A stretch of 64,000 nucleotides of DNA from Urechis unicinctus. Its lineage: Eukaryota > Annelida > Polychaeta > Xenopneusta > Urechidae. The DNA lies in NCBI GenBank assembly GCA_034190875.2, contig CM067355.1, forward strand, positions 35,473,751 through 35,537,750, in the 5' to 3' direction. The translations under genes and the position numbers were made by a program. The notes beneath the pieces are model-generated. The model made no database searches. It worked only from the letters and a program-made list of their open reading frames with translations, and was not told where the DNA came from. Of the stretch, positions 22,806 through 36,255 are shown in pieces; position 1 is the first letter of the stretch; each line of letters starts with the position of its first letter.

Positions 22806-24197
22806 TCAGATAGGAGGGCGGAAGCTGTTTGGGAGAGAGGGCGGGAGGTGTTGGTAACACGATCCGCTCTCTTGCGAGTATGTATAATACAGACCAAACA
22901 CCAGTTGTACCACACCCAGCTCTCCCCTCATCACGACCTCCACGTACTCCTCCCTCTTCCTGTCATCCACTGCCAACCAGAGCCGGTTCAGAGGACGCGT
23001 CAACTCCCCGACGACGACATGAACCTCATCAACAGAGAGCCACTCCACATTCAGCCCCAAGACGCGTAAGGTGGGGGACGCGTTGACGGCGCGGATCAAC
23101 GGGATGTAATCTGACGCGCGCCACTCTTTGCTGACGTCTTCCAGCCAGAACTGAGTCAGTCTGGGCGACGCGCGGATGAGCGACGCCACGTCACATGAAC
23201 GAGGCGGAGGATGATCATCATGAGGTGAAAGGTAGAGGGAGGTGATGGCGGCCATGGATGACGAGAGATGACGCATGACGCGCGGAGTGAATGGACGACA
23301 TTTATACAGGGTGAGTGATGTTATGGATGGATGATTTGTGAGGACGTATCTTAGCATGGATGAACTGACAGAATCAGAATAAGATGAAGATGATGACAAG
23401 TCACAGTCACACAACCATAAATGATTCAGACTCAACGCCGCGCTTCTCTCGCTCAGCGCCCGCACCAACTCACCACCCTCAGTATACAGTTCAACGAGTT
23501 TCGGGCAACATTTTAATATAGCACTGATGTTAGATGAGGACACAGAGTAAATAAAAGCAGCGTTAAAGAATTTCATTTCCTTTTCTTTTCTTGCAGCAAT
23601 CTTCACCACCTCGTCTCCTTTAAGCTGGCATCCCTCAACATTGAGTCCAGTCAACGCCTCGTGCCTCACGTCTTCTCCCCGGAAACTATAGTTACTATCA
23701 AAGTCTAGATGACGCAGACGTTGACAAGACGACGTGATGGCGACAACGTCATCAGACGTCAGATCACAGTTAATAAATTTAAGGTAGTGCAGGGAATTGA
23801 TGAACAACAAGTAGTCGAGAACTGACGACTGCCTCACTGATGATTGTGCCGACCCCACTGTGTTATTGTACATGCTCACCGCCTCCAGCTTGTCGAGTCG
23901 GCTGAGCTCATCTGCGATGCCTGCCACCGTCTCCCGCGTGATGCCCGCCTCGTAGAAGCTGATGCAGCTGATGTTGCGGAGATGTTCCACATTCGCCACG
24001 ATGTCTGCGGCCGTCACCTCACCATCATGCCACAGGGCTGTCGCCCGCGGACAGTACCGCACGTTGTGGATGCCGCGGACCTCCACTCTAACGAGCGGAT
24101 CATCTGTGTCGCCGCGCGGATCCTGTCCGATGAGACGATCGGCGACCATTAGCTCCTCACTGCTGGACGACGTCAACCACCTTGTCTTAATCACACG
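22806..24197 (-). CDS. NLR2 LRR exon
   Basis: The acceptor is TGTTTGTTACAG, and the exon opens RVIKTRWLTSSSSEE, as in NLR1 ([13 protein letters not shown]). LRRs include LHYLKFINCDLTSDDV, LRHLDFDSNYSF, LNHLWLCDCDLSSS, ITSLTLYKCRPF and LRVLGLNVEWLS. Long antisense frames on the plus strand over this exon are shadows. The C-terminus FRPPI aligns with the FRPRIPR of NLR1. Confidence 0.9.
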   Translation of the reverse strand, partial: RVIKTRWLTSSSSEELMVADRLIGQDPRGDTDDPLVRVEVRGIHNVRYCPRATALWHDGEVTAADIVANVEHLRNISCISFYEAGITRETVAGIADELSRLDKLEAVSMYNNTVGSAQSSVRQSSVLDYLLFINSLHYLKFINCDLTSDDVVAITSSCQRLRHLDFDSNYSFRGEDVRHEALTGLNVEGCQLKGDEVVKIAARKEKEMKFFNAAFIYSVSSSNISAILKCCPKLVELYTEGGELVRALSERSAALSLNHLWLCDCDLSSSSSYSDSVSSSMLRYVLTNHPSITSLTLYKCRPFTPRVMRHLSSSMAAITSLYLSPHDDHPPPRSCDVASLIRASPRLTQFWLEDVSKEWRASDYIPLIRAVNASPTLRVLGLNVEWLSVDEVHVVVGELTRPLNRLWLAVDDRKREEYVEVVMRGELGVVQLVFGLYYTYSQESGSCYQHLPPSLPNSFRPPI

Positions 24198-27100
24198 CTG
24201 TAACAAACACACGGCCGAATTAACACTCAACACACAATGTATCACATATATACAGACTTAATCTGAAGAAACTATTAGTAATCAATAAAATAATTATCCC
24301 TAGCACTTTGACTTCTGTACATTTAAGTCCCATAGCATGAAACTTATAGTGAAAAGAGAAGCAGCCGTAGATATTCGAACCTTGTGTAAAGAAGAGGCTA
24401 ATCCATTGTATAGAGGTCTTAACTGAAATATGCCGAGGAGCAGAATTTTTGCTCAACAGTAACTTCTTTTAGTTGATATCACTTTATATTAGACTGTAAT
24501 TCCACTTAATTTGCCAACAGATCTGCTCTTGCAAGTGTAATTCAACGAAATGGAGAATTGCGCCAAAGCGAGAACATTTGGCTGCCGATGAAGTTATATT
24601 TGTTGCAGCAACTTTCATAATTAATCATAATCAAGTTAAGCAAGGCTCAATATTCGCAGTCAGATCTTATGATGAATGGAGGGAAGACCTGTCGATATTG
24701 TAAATTGGTTGTCTATTTTTCGAGAGTTGTAAAGTTCTTTCACTAGAATATTGAGCAATATATGAGATTTAATTCAATTGAATCTAATGCTGATGAAGAA
24801 TTGAACAATCATGTCATATAAGAGGTAATTTATTGCCCACGATTAGATGAACTGTATGCTCGTTATTGTTGTAATAAATAAGTTTAAGTCTGGTTTAAGC
24901 CGAAACAACTGATAAATATAGCAAATTCTTAACGTCCAGTAACCCCATCATTGCGCACGTAGCCGTCGCCATAGTGAATGGGATCACGCGATCTTGTTCC
25001 ACAGCAAATGCAGTGCGTGAGGGGTAATTTCAAATAGACGCGAACTTCTAAGCTTCCACCCGGCTATTATATGCAAATACCTCTGCGGAAATTACCCCAT
25101 CTATTCGATTAAATGACCAATCAACTTTGCCATCAGATCCCGATGTTGAAACTCTTATTCTTATTCCAAACGCTGTCCTCTTGCCCCCAGTACTATACAT
25201 GGACATCATCTAGAGACAGATACTCGGGAAGTACACCATCTGTAATACTTGTTAACTTAATCTTACCTTCAGATCACCGATTAAGCTCCACTGCTGGCTC
25301 TCATTGACAATCCGCATGCAGAATACATCGCCGCCAGGTAACGCCCTCCTCTTGCTCCCGAGCACTCCACGGACAACATCCTGGGCTAATTTCGTGAAGT
25401 CCTTCTTCTTGGCCTCTTCGCTGAGAATGTAACTAAGCATCTTTCTGTTCCTTTCCGCTCCCAGGAATCCAGCGACATACGTGATGATTAGGTCGTATCT
25501 ACAGAGTGAACATAAAACGGACGAACTCTTCAATATAACCTTAAACATTGATAACTAGAATGAATCTACATTGATATACTGTATTTATATTTCTTACATA
25601 TACAATGCAAATGAAATGTTGATACAGGGTCAAATATTTATGTCAACAACCATCAACGATATGTTTTGTAAACTATACAGGTGACAACAGCTGGTTATAC
25701 CAACTCACTATGTGTTTGCTGCTTATACTTAGCGGACGAAATAACAAATTCAAAGTAATGGAAGTCCATGGATAATAAACAACTGCCAGCCCGCATCATA
25801 CCGGGGTTTATTATTCAAACAGTAAAGTCTGATTTATAATTGCAGTTATGTTATCATCGTGTTTACATGTAACTACACTCGGTAGGTATGGTGACAAAAA
25901 GTTATGACTTATTTTGAGAATAATATGTTGCTTCGTTGAGATGTATGGAAAAAAGTTTATGGGGAAGCCATTTAAGTCAACTCGCTATTATAATTCATTG
26001 TATATCAAAATTGTTTACCTGCCGTCGTTGTCGACCACTAGCATCTTGATCTGTGATTCCCCCAGTCCGATGGCCGCCATGGATTCCAGTAGCGATTGGT
26101 GGGGCACCTCAAAGATACTATGGTATGCATCGCCTTCCACTATATCTCTCTTAACAAACAGTCCAGTTTCTGTGCATTTGTCACCAGAGACGTTACCTAA
26201 ATCTCCTTCTGTCATTTCTATTTTGATGGCACCTTTTTTAAAAAGCAATTCTGCAATCCGGTTGCACAACTTCGACACGATGCTGCCTTGTTTGTTCAAC
26301 TCCTTCCGTGGAATGCCTTGTTTGTGTACCTTCTTGAGTTTCGTTTTCACGAGTGAGTCTATAAGCGAAAGTGAGAGTTCTGTGCGGCTCTGCATCAGCA
26401 AATCACAGGTGTTATCTGTGTCCTTTGCACCCACCACGAATGAGGCTGCGTAAAGGGGAGTGAGAAGAAGGGAACGAATATTGATCTGTTCATCAAGAAA
26501 CTGCTGTACATCTTTCAGATGCTGCTGTGGTAATTCTTTACTGAGGAAACTGTTGAGGCTCTCATCGTTAAACCCTACCACGTCGACTTTTCTATTAAAA
26601 TGTTTCCAACCCTCAAGTAAGCTGAAGGGCCTGGATGAGACGAGGACTCGGGCTCCTTTTAGTAGCTCTCTTGATATGAGGTTGTTGAGGATATCTCGAG
26701 GATTAGCTTCGCTTTCTTCACCCGCCACCGGATCCGGTTGACTTTTGAAGAATCCTTCAGGGACCTCGTCGGCCCCATCAAGAATAATTGTGACGTCATC
26801 AGCATTCTTTGACAGGGCCTTCCAAACTCCATCTTTTTCTTTCTCTTTCAATTTCGGGCCACGGTTTAACAGCAACTTTTTAAGGGATGTGTGGTTCTTC
26901 CATTCGATGGAACGCAGTAGAATTACGAACGGGGGGTGCGGGACATTAAGTGCTTTCTTTGTTGTTGCTTCTCTGGCGAGCTGCATGCAAGCTGTTGTCT
27001 TCCCCGTTCCTGGGGCGCCTATTAATAGGACCATTTTGGTCGGTTCTTTGTTCTCTTGGTCACTGAAAAGTTCCGTCAATTGGATTGGTTTACCTGATGA

Positions 27101-27829
27101 TTGATCGACTTGGGCTTCTCTTTTGTCGACAGCCTTTGAATCCCTAATACTCAGTTTGACAAACTCACGGGCAGCAATGCCAAGTCTGTTCTCCAACACG
27201 CTGTCTTGCAAGGCAATAGCTCCCAGCAGGTTGTAATATACACTACGCAGGAGATAGTCCATGCGTCCCAGTGCTGTCTTTGTGTCCTCTTCACTGATTG
27301 TCGACATTAACTCTTTCTGTTGTGAAATGTCCAGGAACCGGACGAGTACAAAATAGCTGTACAGCTTTGATTTCTTCACGTTGTCGATGAGCATTTTGAC
27401 CTTCTCTTTGGTGTCGGGCTGATCTTTGATTCTTCTGGTGATCTCTGCGGTCAGACATCCTTCGTCCTCCATTAGGTCCAGTAGGCTCTCTACATTCTCC
27501 ATTCCCTGTAACTCTGCACACTGTGCCTCCAGACGGTCTTGTATGTGTGGAGGAACTAGAATCTCCCGGGGATTTCCCTTAGCATCTTTACAATACAAGC
27601 GGTATTGTAGCGTAGTGAGCTCGTCAGAAACAGGTTGCACAGCTCCCGTGCTGACCATGAACTGGTAGAGTTCATCCTGACCAGTGACGCGTAGACACTG
27701 GCTGAATATATCATAGGCAGCTGTTCTCTCTATTTCGATGAGAAGTCCTTTATTCCACTCGGCGCGTGTTTTATTTCGGTGTAGAATTTCTTCAGCTTGT
27801 GCTCGGCTCAGAGTGCCCGTCACCTCATA
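22806..27829 (-). CDS. NLR2: CARD-NACHT-LRR receptor, 5' part lost in assembly gap
   Basis: Three exons on the minus strand: 27829-26019 (runs into the N gap), 25498-25267 and 24197-22806 (stop TGA at 22806-22808). Visible order: C-terminal part of one CARD-like unit (AAYDIFSQCLRVTGQDELYQ), a full CARD-like unit ([20 protein letters not shown]), NACHT with GAPGTGKTT (about 27019-26993) and [13 protein letters not shown], winged helix [19 protein letters not shown]2-like exon, and LRR exon. No frame break is seen in the available sequence, so the gene may be functional. By analogy with NLR1, the start codon and the first CARD exons should lie beyond the gap. It points toward NLR1 (convergent). 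Over the NACHT and HD2 exons it is nearly identical to NLR3. Confidence 0.85.
25267..25498 (-). CDS. NLR2 HD2-like exon
   Basis: 232 nt, acceptor CACTCTGTAG, donor AAG/GTAAGA. Encodes YDLIITYVAGFLGAERNRK and downstream FCMRIVNESQQW. It differs from the NLR3 exon at only a few bases. Confidence 0.88.
26019..27829 (-). CDS. NLR2 NACHT exon (partial at 5' end)
   Basis: Donor GGCAG/GTAAAC at 26019. It is open from the gap edge to the donor. The 5' part (27400-27829) is clearly diverged from NLR3, whereas 26600-27390 is almost identical, including synonymous positions. Confidence 0.9.
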
Positions 27830-27929
27830 NNNNNNNNNNNNNNNNNNNNNNNNNNNNNNNNNNNNNNNNNNNNNNNNNNNNNNNNNNNNNNNNNNNNNNN
27901 NNNNNNNNNNNNNNNNNNNNNNNNNNNNN
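27830..27929. other. assembly gap of 100 Ns
   Basis: Exactly 100 Ns, the usual placeholder for a gap of unknown size. It cuts NLR2 inside its CARD-encoding part. The sequence to the right (27930-28620) does not resemble an NLR and shows no gene, so correct adjacency is not assured. Confidence 0.98.
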
Positions 27930-28619
27930 ACAGCCGGCACTGTTCGACCTCTTTCCCACGTTAAGCTTCTTCATTCATCTGTTACAGCTGACACATGGCG
28001 AATTTCAAAAACATTCTCAACGCATTGTTATTCCCAAGTATTACATTGGAAAAGGCTCATTGTCGTTGTACTTAGCAGACATTCTTAATCCCAATTGTCG
28101 TTTACACTACTTGACATATCAATAGCAAACTTCACAGACATTCTTCAATCCAACCTTATTCGCATCTGTTACAGTTTACAACTTTAGTGTTACAATTTGT
28201 AATCCTACCCCAAGCTATACTCAACACCCATTATTATTCTCAACCATCAATAGCCACTTAGCCTATTTACTAACATATCAAACACGTCTTCCCAAGTTCA
28301 TTGTGATCCCAAACGATTACACCATTCTCAAGTGGCGTGGGTATATCATTTGAATAGATACCTTCAACTACAATATTTACTAAACCCATTGTTATTCCTA
28401 TAGAGAACCCCACTCAATACCTTTAAACACTCAACAACTCACCTTAACAATGCATTACATCATATCATGTGGACACATAGCATCACTACCTGGCGCAAGT
28501 CCAAACACGTCACATGATCACGTGGTCAACGCGTGGGGGGATCCTGGGGGGTGGGCAACTCCATGGGGGGGCTCTGGTATAACATATACAAAAGTTTTAC
28601 GTAGTATCCTGTGCGAAGA

Positions 28620-29110
28620 CTACTACTCCTCTCCATGTTCCAGCTGTGTCATGGGGAAGAAATCATGAGGAAGATGCCTTCCAGCTCTACTCCCACTTAT
28701 ATGCAGGAAGTGACATCAGTAGTGGTCCAATGCCTGCAGGTGACATTTTATGCTCACACATTGGACCACATATCAATTTGAAAATTGATAAGTGTGGGCT
28801 AATTATTTGCAAGGAACTCCCTTTTCTTGGTCCCTCCCCTGATGCTGTTATATGAGTGTTGTGGCAGAGGAGTTTTAGTAATCAAATGTCCCTTTAAGTA
28901 CCCTGAGACTCCATTTAGTGAAGCAGCTCTACAGAAAGATTTCCCCTTGAATGCTGAACTCGACCTAAAACCCAACCACCCATTCTATACACAAGTCCAG
29001 TTACAAATGTTTGTATGTAATGTTAAGTATTCAGATTTGATGATTTGGACTGTTAAGGACTGTGCAGTTGTATGTGTCAAAAAAAATATGACATTCTTAG
29101 ACTCAGCAAT
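28620..29110 (+). pseudogene. YqaJ-type viral recombinase/exonuclease domain, broken
   Basis: Spread over shifted frames are WGRNHEEDAFQLY (from 28652), LGPSPDAV (about 28829-28849), GVLVIKCPFKYPE (about 28871) and FYTQVQLQMFVCNV (about 28985), the order of conserved blocks in YqaJ/lambda exonuclease-like nucleases (PF09588 in my recall). In that fold SPD and E-x-K bind the metal; here the E of E-x-K is V (VIK) and a frameshift separates SPDAV from it. In animals such ORFs usually belong to mobile elements. It ends abruptly at about 29110 against the retroelement below. Confidence 0.6.
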
Positions 29111-29346
29111 CATGTTCACGCATGATACCCTCATTCAACTGTCTGGGGTCGATACACAAAGGCAACTCACCACTCTTTTTCTCGATAACCACCAACGAGT
29201 TCCCCCACAGTTGGTTCTGTGACAGGCTCAATAATTGCTTGATCCACTAGTTTGTCAAGAGATCGCTTGAGGGGTTTAAGCATTGCATGTGGTACTTGAC
29301 GTGGGGGGTTAACAACCGGCTTCACCTCAGGTTTCATCTTTGCATC

Positions 29347-30653
29347 TTACTCAACACCCTTTATACACCCTAGCCCACTGAACACCATTTTGTACTTGGA
29401 CTCGTCAAGAATTTCTGCACTTGTGTTCGCTTCTCTCGACACCTGACACGTTTTCTTGAGCAAACCTAGCTCAACACATGCATCCAGACCTAAAATCGGA
29501 CATGCACTACCCTTGATGACCACAACATCTATAACATAGTACTTGCTTCTAAAGCAGACTTGCAATTTAGCTTGACCCTCAGGTTTTACTGTTTTGACAA
29601 AATAACCAACTAACCGCGCACCACACGGCTTTACCTTGACATGCGGAAACTTTTTGGCAAGAAAATCACATGAAATAGTGTTCACTTCACTACCAGTGTC
29701 TAATTTGAACACTACCGTTTCACTGTCCTCCACCTCTACAGACACACGCCAGTCCTTCCTTTGTGATACCTGATTCACACCACATGATGTATTGCCGATA
29801 CTTTCTACAAACAAACTGTCACTGTCTTCATCGTTATCTTCTTGAACCTGGTGTGCCCGTTTGGTGTGACACCTTTTCGCGTAATGTCATTTACGGCCAC
29901 ACTTCCGACACCGCACCATCTCCGCAGGACATCCGTTCTGTAAATGTTTCTCGTGTCCACACTTGCCACATGCCTTTTTCACGCTTGACTCATGGCTTGC
30001 ACCATGTGCAGCACCTTTTCCACGACCACGGCCTCTACCACGACCACGGTAACCCTGGCCATGTCCTCGGTTATTTGAGTGTTCATGTCCATCACTCACG
30101 GCTTCGACAGCTTTCTCCGGCTCCTGTAGCTTCGTCTGTATTTCATGGGTTGAGAACAATGCCTTCTCCAGAGTCAGGTCATCCTCCTCACAGAGTTTGT
30201 CGCGCAAGTTCTCATCTGGCAACATACCGAACACCAGCTGATCACGTATTAATGAGTCATCTACAGCACCAAAGTTACATGTCTCCGCTAACTTTCGGAG
30301 TGCGCTGACGACTTGCGTCCCCGATTCACGGTCTGCTGCTTGCGGATGAAAAATCACTCCCTTTCCAGCAACTCATTCACTTTAGGGATACAGTGTGCTT
30401 CAAACTTGGCCAACACAATTGCGAGATCAAACTTATCTTCATCACGGGCAAACTGGAACGACTCATACACAGCCATTGCTCGTGGGCCAGCAACATTCAA
30501 CAAACACATCATTTTACTCTTGTCAGGCTTTTCATCTACCCCACTGGCACACATGAAAATATTAAATGCATTTAGAAACTTTTTCCAGTTCTGAGACACA
30601 TTGCCAGTGAAGTCTTACTCTCTGGGTGCTTTGAACGCACTAAGCCCGGCCAT
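29347..30653 (-). pseudogene. gag and protease of the LTR element, disrupted
   Basis: A minus-strand ATG at 30653 opens gag, but an in-frame TAA follows after about 14 codons, and a frame change is needed near 30356. Recognisable parts are a capsid-like segment (NWKKFLNAFNIFMCASG), an RG-rich basic stretch, the zinc knuckle CGKCGHEKHLQNGC (CX2CX4HX4C), and a second knuckle interrupted by TGA at about 29889. An aspartic protease follows with FKLDTGSEVNTIS. The protease frame ends in a stop at 29347, and RT-like sequence continues beyond it to about 29111. Confidence 0.75.
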
Positions 30654-30840
30654 TGTGATCCAAGGATCACTACACAGTCAATCAGAAGAAGCGTGACAGA
30701 CACTACTTTCGATAGGCCACACAGTCAAAATATCAACTTGACAACACAATCGAAGCAAATGACTGGCAAGTCTGGTCTTCTGAATTCCACATCCATTTCA
30801 CGCCGATGCCTATTACCAAGGATGATTTCACTCGATTTTT

Positions 30841-30853
30841 ACTTCTGACACCA
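30841..30853 (-). other. primer-binding site of the LTR element
   Basis: TGGTGTCAGAAGT starts directly after the LTR terminal CA, the expected position for tRNA priming. I do not assign the tRNA. Confidence 0.65.
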
Positions 30854-31030
30854 TGTAAACAACCAACGCCATGATGTGTCTAACAGGAAGCAACTTTATT
30901 ACAAGGTCAAGGTCATTCCATCCGGTGGGTGCACAAACGATATCGTAACAATAGTGATGTAGAGTTTGCACACTAATGGCAGTCAAACGATATCGGTGCC
31001 GCTCAGAATAAGCAGCTTTCAGGTATTACA
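30854..31030 (-). repeat. 5' LTR, 177 bp
   Basis: Read on the minus strand it begins TGTAATACC and ends GTTTACA, so the termini TGTAA/TTACA are perfect 5-bp inverted repeats. AATAAA lies about 45 bp before its end (plus 30894-30899). It is followed at once by a PBS-like TGG. Confidence 0.75.
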
Positions 31031-32420
31031 GCATGATGAAAATGCAGGTTCTGTGTAGCGTGGCTCGCAATAGAGTGGTATGGGTGTAGGTTATGTGTAG
31101 CGTGGCGTGCCATAGAGTGATATGAGTGTAGGTTGTGTGTAGCGTGTCTCGACATAGATTGATATGGGTGTAGGTTATATGTAGGGTAGCGTGCCATAGA
31201 GTGATATGGGTGTAGGTCCTGTGTAGCGTGGCGCGCCTGAGAGTGATATGAGTGTAGGTTGTGTGTAGCGTGGCTCGACATAGATTTATATGGGTGTAGA
31301 TTATGTGTAGCATGGCTTGCCATAGAATGATATGAGTGTAGGTTATGTGTAGCGTGGCGTGTTTGAGAGTGATTTAAGACTAGGTTCTGTGTAGCGTGGC
31401 GTTCCTGAGTGATTTATGAGTGTAGGTTGTGTAGCGTGGCGTTCCTGAGAGTGATTTAAGACTAGGTTCTGTGTAGCGTGGCGTGCCTGAGAGTGATTTA
31501 AGACTAGGTTCTGTGTAGCGTGGCGTTCCTGAGAGTGATTTAAGACTAGGTTATGTGTAGCGTGGCGTGCCTGAGAGCTAGGTTCTGTGTAGCGTGGCGT
31601 GCCTGAGAGTGATTTAAGACTAGGTTCTGTGTAGCGTGGCGTGCCTGAGAGTGATTTAAGACTAGGTTATGTGTAGCGTGGCGTTCCTGAGAGTGATTTA
31701 AGACTAGGTTCTGTGTAGCGTGGCGTTCCTGAGAGTGATTTAAGACTAGGTTATGTGTAGCGTGGCGTGCCTGAGAGTGATTTAAGACTAGGTTCTGTGT
31801 AGCGTGGCGTGCCTGAGAGTGATTTAAGACTAGGTTCTGTGTAGCATGGCGTTCCTGAGAGTGATTTAAGACTAGGTTCTGTGTAGCGTGGCGTTCCTGA
31901 GAGTGATTTAAGACTAGGTTCTGTGTAGCGTGGCGTGCCTGAGAGTGATTTAAGACTAGGTTATGTGAAGCGTGGCGTGCCTGAGAGTGATTTAAGACTA
32001 GGTTCTGTGTAGCGTGGCGTTCCTGAGAGTGATTTAAGACTAGGTTATGTGTAGCGTGGCGTGCCTGAGAGTGATTTAAAACTAGGTTCTGTGTAGCGTG
32101 GCGTTCCTGAGAGTGATTTAAGACTAGGTTCTGTGAAGCGTGGCGTTCCTGAGAGTGATTTAAGACTAGGTTATGTGTAGCGTGGCGTGCCTGAGAGTGA
32201 TTTAAGACTAGGTTCTGTGTAGCGTGGCGTGCCTGAGAGTGATTTAAGACTAGGTTCTGTGTAGCGTGGCGCGCCGGAGAGTGAATTAAGACTAGGTTAT
32301 GTGTAGCGTGGCACGCCTGAGAGTGATTTAGGACTAGGTTCTGTGTAGCGTGGCGTGCCTGAGAGTGATATGAGTGTAGGCTATGTGTTGCATGACATGC
32401 CAAAGTGTGAAATGAGTGTC
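31031..32420. repeat. 42-bp minisatellite, about 33 copies
   Basis: Consensus GGTTCTGTGTAGCGTGGCGT followed by GCCTGAGAGTGATTTAAGACTA. The first third (31031-31370) is a diverged variant with ATATGGGTGTAGG; the rest is homogeneous, with G/T and A/C alternation at two sites. The 307-residue minus-strand frame is a repeat artefact (42 is divisible by 3). Confidence 0.95.
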
Positions 32421-32469
32421 GGTTCTGTGTGGTACTGTGTACCATGTAATGATGTATGTTATAGCCCAC

Positions 32470-34540
<2,071 letters not shown>

Positions 34541-35137
34541 TACACATACAACAGCACTTAAAACAAATAAGAGCACAAATTGCGTGGGGAAAATGTCAAT
34601 GTCTTACAATTTTGTTCTCTCATTATGGTCCCTTAACTTACAGGGAATGGTTCAACCTGATGTTCACCATAATACATATTACAGAAAAATGACACCTGCA
34701 TGATTCACATTGGAGTTTCTCTAATGAGATATCTTTGGCTAGAATGCTTACAACCCAGGCTTTCACTGAAATGTTCCTTAAGCCTGTATAATGCATCTAC
34801 TAGTGATTTGCTTGGGACGAGCCCTTCCTTCGCACTTCGGTAATTCTACTGGTCATGTATATCATTGACTACAGAGATTGTGTTTATGCATATTGCACAC
34901 AACTTAATTTGTGGGCAATATAGCCAGAAATATGTGGTAGAACATTCACTTAATGGGAGGAAAGGCCTTTGTCAATTATAACAGTTGCAGCGCAGAAATA
35001 CCCATTTGTGTTTGACTTTTAGTCAAACATACTCGCGAGTCATAATGAAGTTGGTTGGCTGCTGCGCGTCGAGTAGCTTCCACAAAGGTAGGGGGCGCTG
35101 CCTACACGGCGTCACGGAATTTGTCGGGCGAATTGCC

Positions 35138-35164
35138 GAGTGGGGTATCTTATTATAACAAGAT
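35138..35164. repeat. dispersed near-palindromic motif, copy 2
   Basis: Identical over 27 bp to 18144-18170, with partly shared upstream flank (TAGCTTCCAC, AGG-GGCGC at about 35076-35100). The downstream flanks differ. Confidence 0.6.
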
Positions 35165-35534
35165 CTTTGGTATAATAGAGCATCGGGTCATCTGGATAGC
35201 TTTCCCTGTGTTTCTGCTGTAACAGCTCCAATGCCCTGGCAGCTGGTGATTATGAGGTCCTGTGGACTAAATCCCAGCCCAGGCTCTTTGGCAGGGCACT
35301 TCGCATTTACCAACACCGGTAGACAAAGGTGAACTCCTCTTTAGCACACCTTTTCTAGGAGCCAGTCGTGTGGCAGCTATGCTGAGATTGGTGATGGCCG
35401 GCCCTTGTAGCCACAGCAGATGAACTGTTCACCACGTAAGGTTTGCGCGTGGTCAACACATTTAACAATGTGTTGGCCCTTGCCTTTCTCTTTCCCGACC
35501 GAGTCGATCTGGTCCTCCGTCACTCAATGTCTCT

Positions 35535-35995
35535 CAGCGTCTTAGTGCAAATACTGAATCTTCATCAGATACTCAATATCTTCCGACATGGACTTTGTCA
35601 GAGCCCGCATCACAACCTTTGCTCTCACATCAGTCAAAAAGTGCATTCTTACCTACCATATGGAGTACGTACCCACTGCACCATCGACCTCAAACTCATC
35701 CTTTGCAGCGTACAGAGATTCCACCCAAGCCTGATCCAGTATCTCGACCGGATATTTGGCAATCCTATCCAGATCAGTAAACTTCTCTGGCTCGACCAAC
35801 TCCTTCACGGTCTTTATTTCTATAATTATCTCGAGATTCTTTCCGGGCTTCTTCTCCAACAACAGGCTTACGTGCGAGTCAAATTCGGATTTGTTCAGCG
35901 ACTCATCGTTGCTGTTGTCTGGGAACAAACCCCGGAAAAGATGGCAGTGGCATACTCCTTTGTACCTGGAGTCATACCAGCCCTCCGTTTGTAAG
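35535..35995 (-). pseudogene. degenerate coding sequence of unknown family
   Basis: One minus-strand frame reads GWYDSRYKGVCHC, LFRGLFPDNSNDES, FDSHVSLLLEKKPGK, IIIEIKTVKELVEPEKF and YAAKDEFEVDGAVGTYSIW. It then passes through a single TAG and continues VRMHFLTDVRAKVVMRALTK to a TAA. The amino-acid texture is protein-like and the long plus-strand frame opposite is less so. I do not recognise the family. The internal stop suggests a decayed gene or mobile-element ORF; a donor-like GTAGGTAAGA at the stop leaves open that it is a spliced exon instead. Confidence 0.4.
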
Positions 35996-36111
35996 CTATT
36001 TTACACGCCCCTTGTGCCGAGGGTCAGCTCGTAAATAGGCCAGGTTGACTTTATAAATACGGTTGTAGTTGAGATTTATCATATATCCAAAGTTGTTCAG
36101 TATCTAATAGT

Positions 36112-36255
36112 AAGGTTTGTAAACCCTGCCTTGGTCAATCTCTAATTATGAGATTCATATACCCTGCCTTTGTCAAACTAAAATCGTGGGATGTGTATAC
36201 CCTGCGATGGTAAATCTCTAATTATGATATTCGTATACCCTACCTTGGTCAATTT
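36112..36255. repeat. short diverged tandem repeat
   Basis: Four loosely similar units with TATACCCTGCCTTGGTCAA and CTCTAATTATGA elements, spaced about 40 to 60 bp. Confidence 0.6.

Larger units (their letters stand above)
29111..31030 (-). mobile_element. Ty3/gypsy-like LTR retrotransposon, 3'-truncated and degenerate
   Basis: On the minus strand the order is LTR (31030-30854), PBS, leader, gag, protease and the first part of RT (CIDPRQLNEGIMREH), ending at about 29111. No integrase, no RT catalytic box and no 3' LTR are present. Gag and the gag-protease junction carry in-frame stops and a frameshift, so it is inactive. The Ty3/gypsy call rests on the gag type, the two zinc knuckles and the RT start motif. 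The LTR end touches the 42-bp minisatellite, suggesting insertion at the array edge. Confidence 0.8.

Noticed and set aside
22749..24261. Plus-strand ORFs over the NLR2 LRR exon
   Set aside because: Antisense shadows of the LRR exon, which has splice sites and homologues on the minus strand.
25914..27668. Plus-strand ORFs up to 179 codons over the NLR2 NACHT exon (and 45141-46295 over NLR3)
   Set aside because: Antisense shadows; the minus strand carries the NACHT motifs.
31546..32469. 307-codon minus-strand ORF (HSQARHATQNLVLN type)
   Set aside because: Pure product of the 42-bp minisatellite.
35240..35440. Possible tRNA-derived SINE
   Set aside because: I could not find convincing A- and B-box promoter motifs or a second copy in the window.
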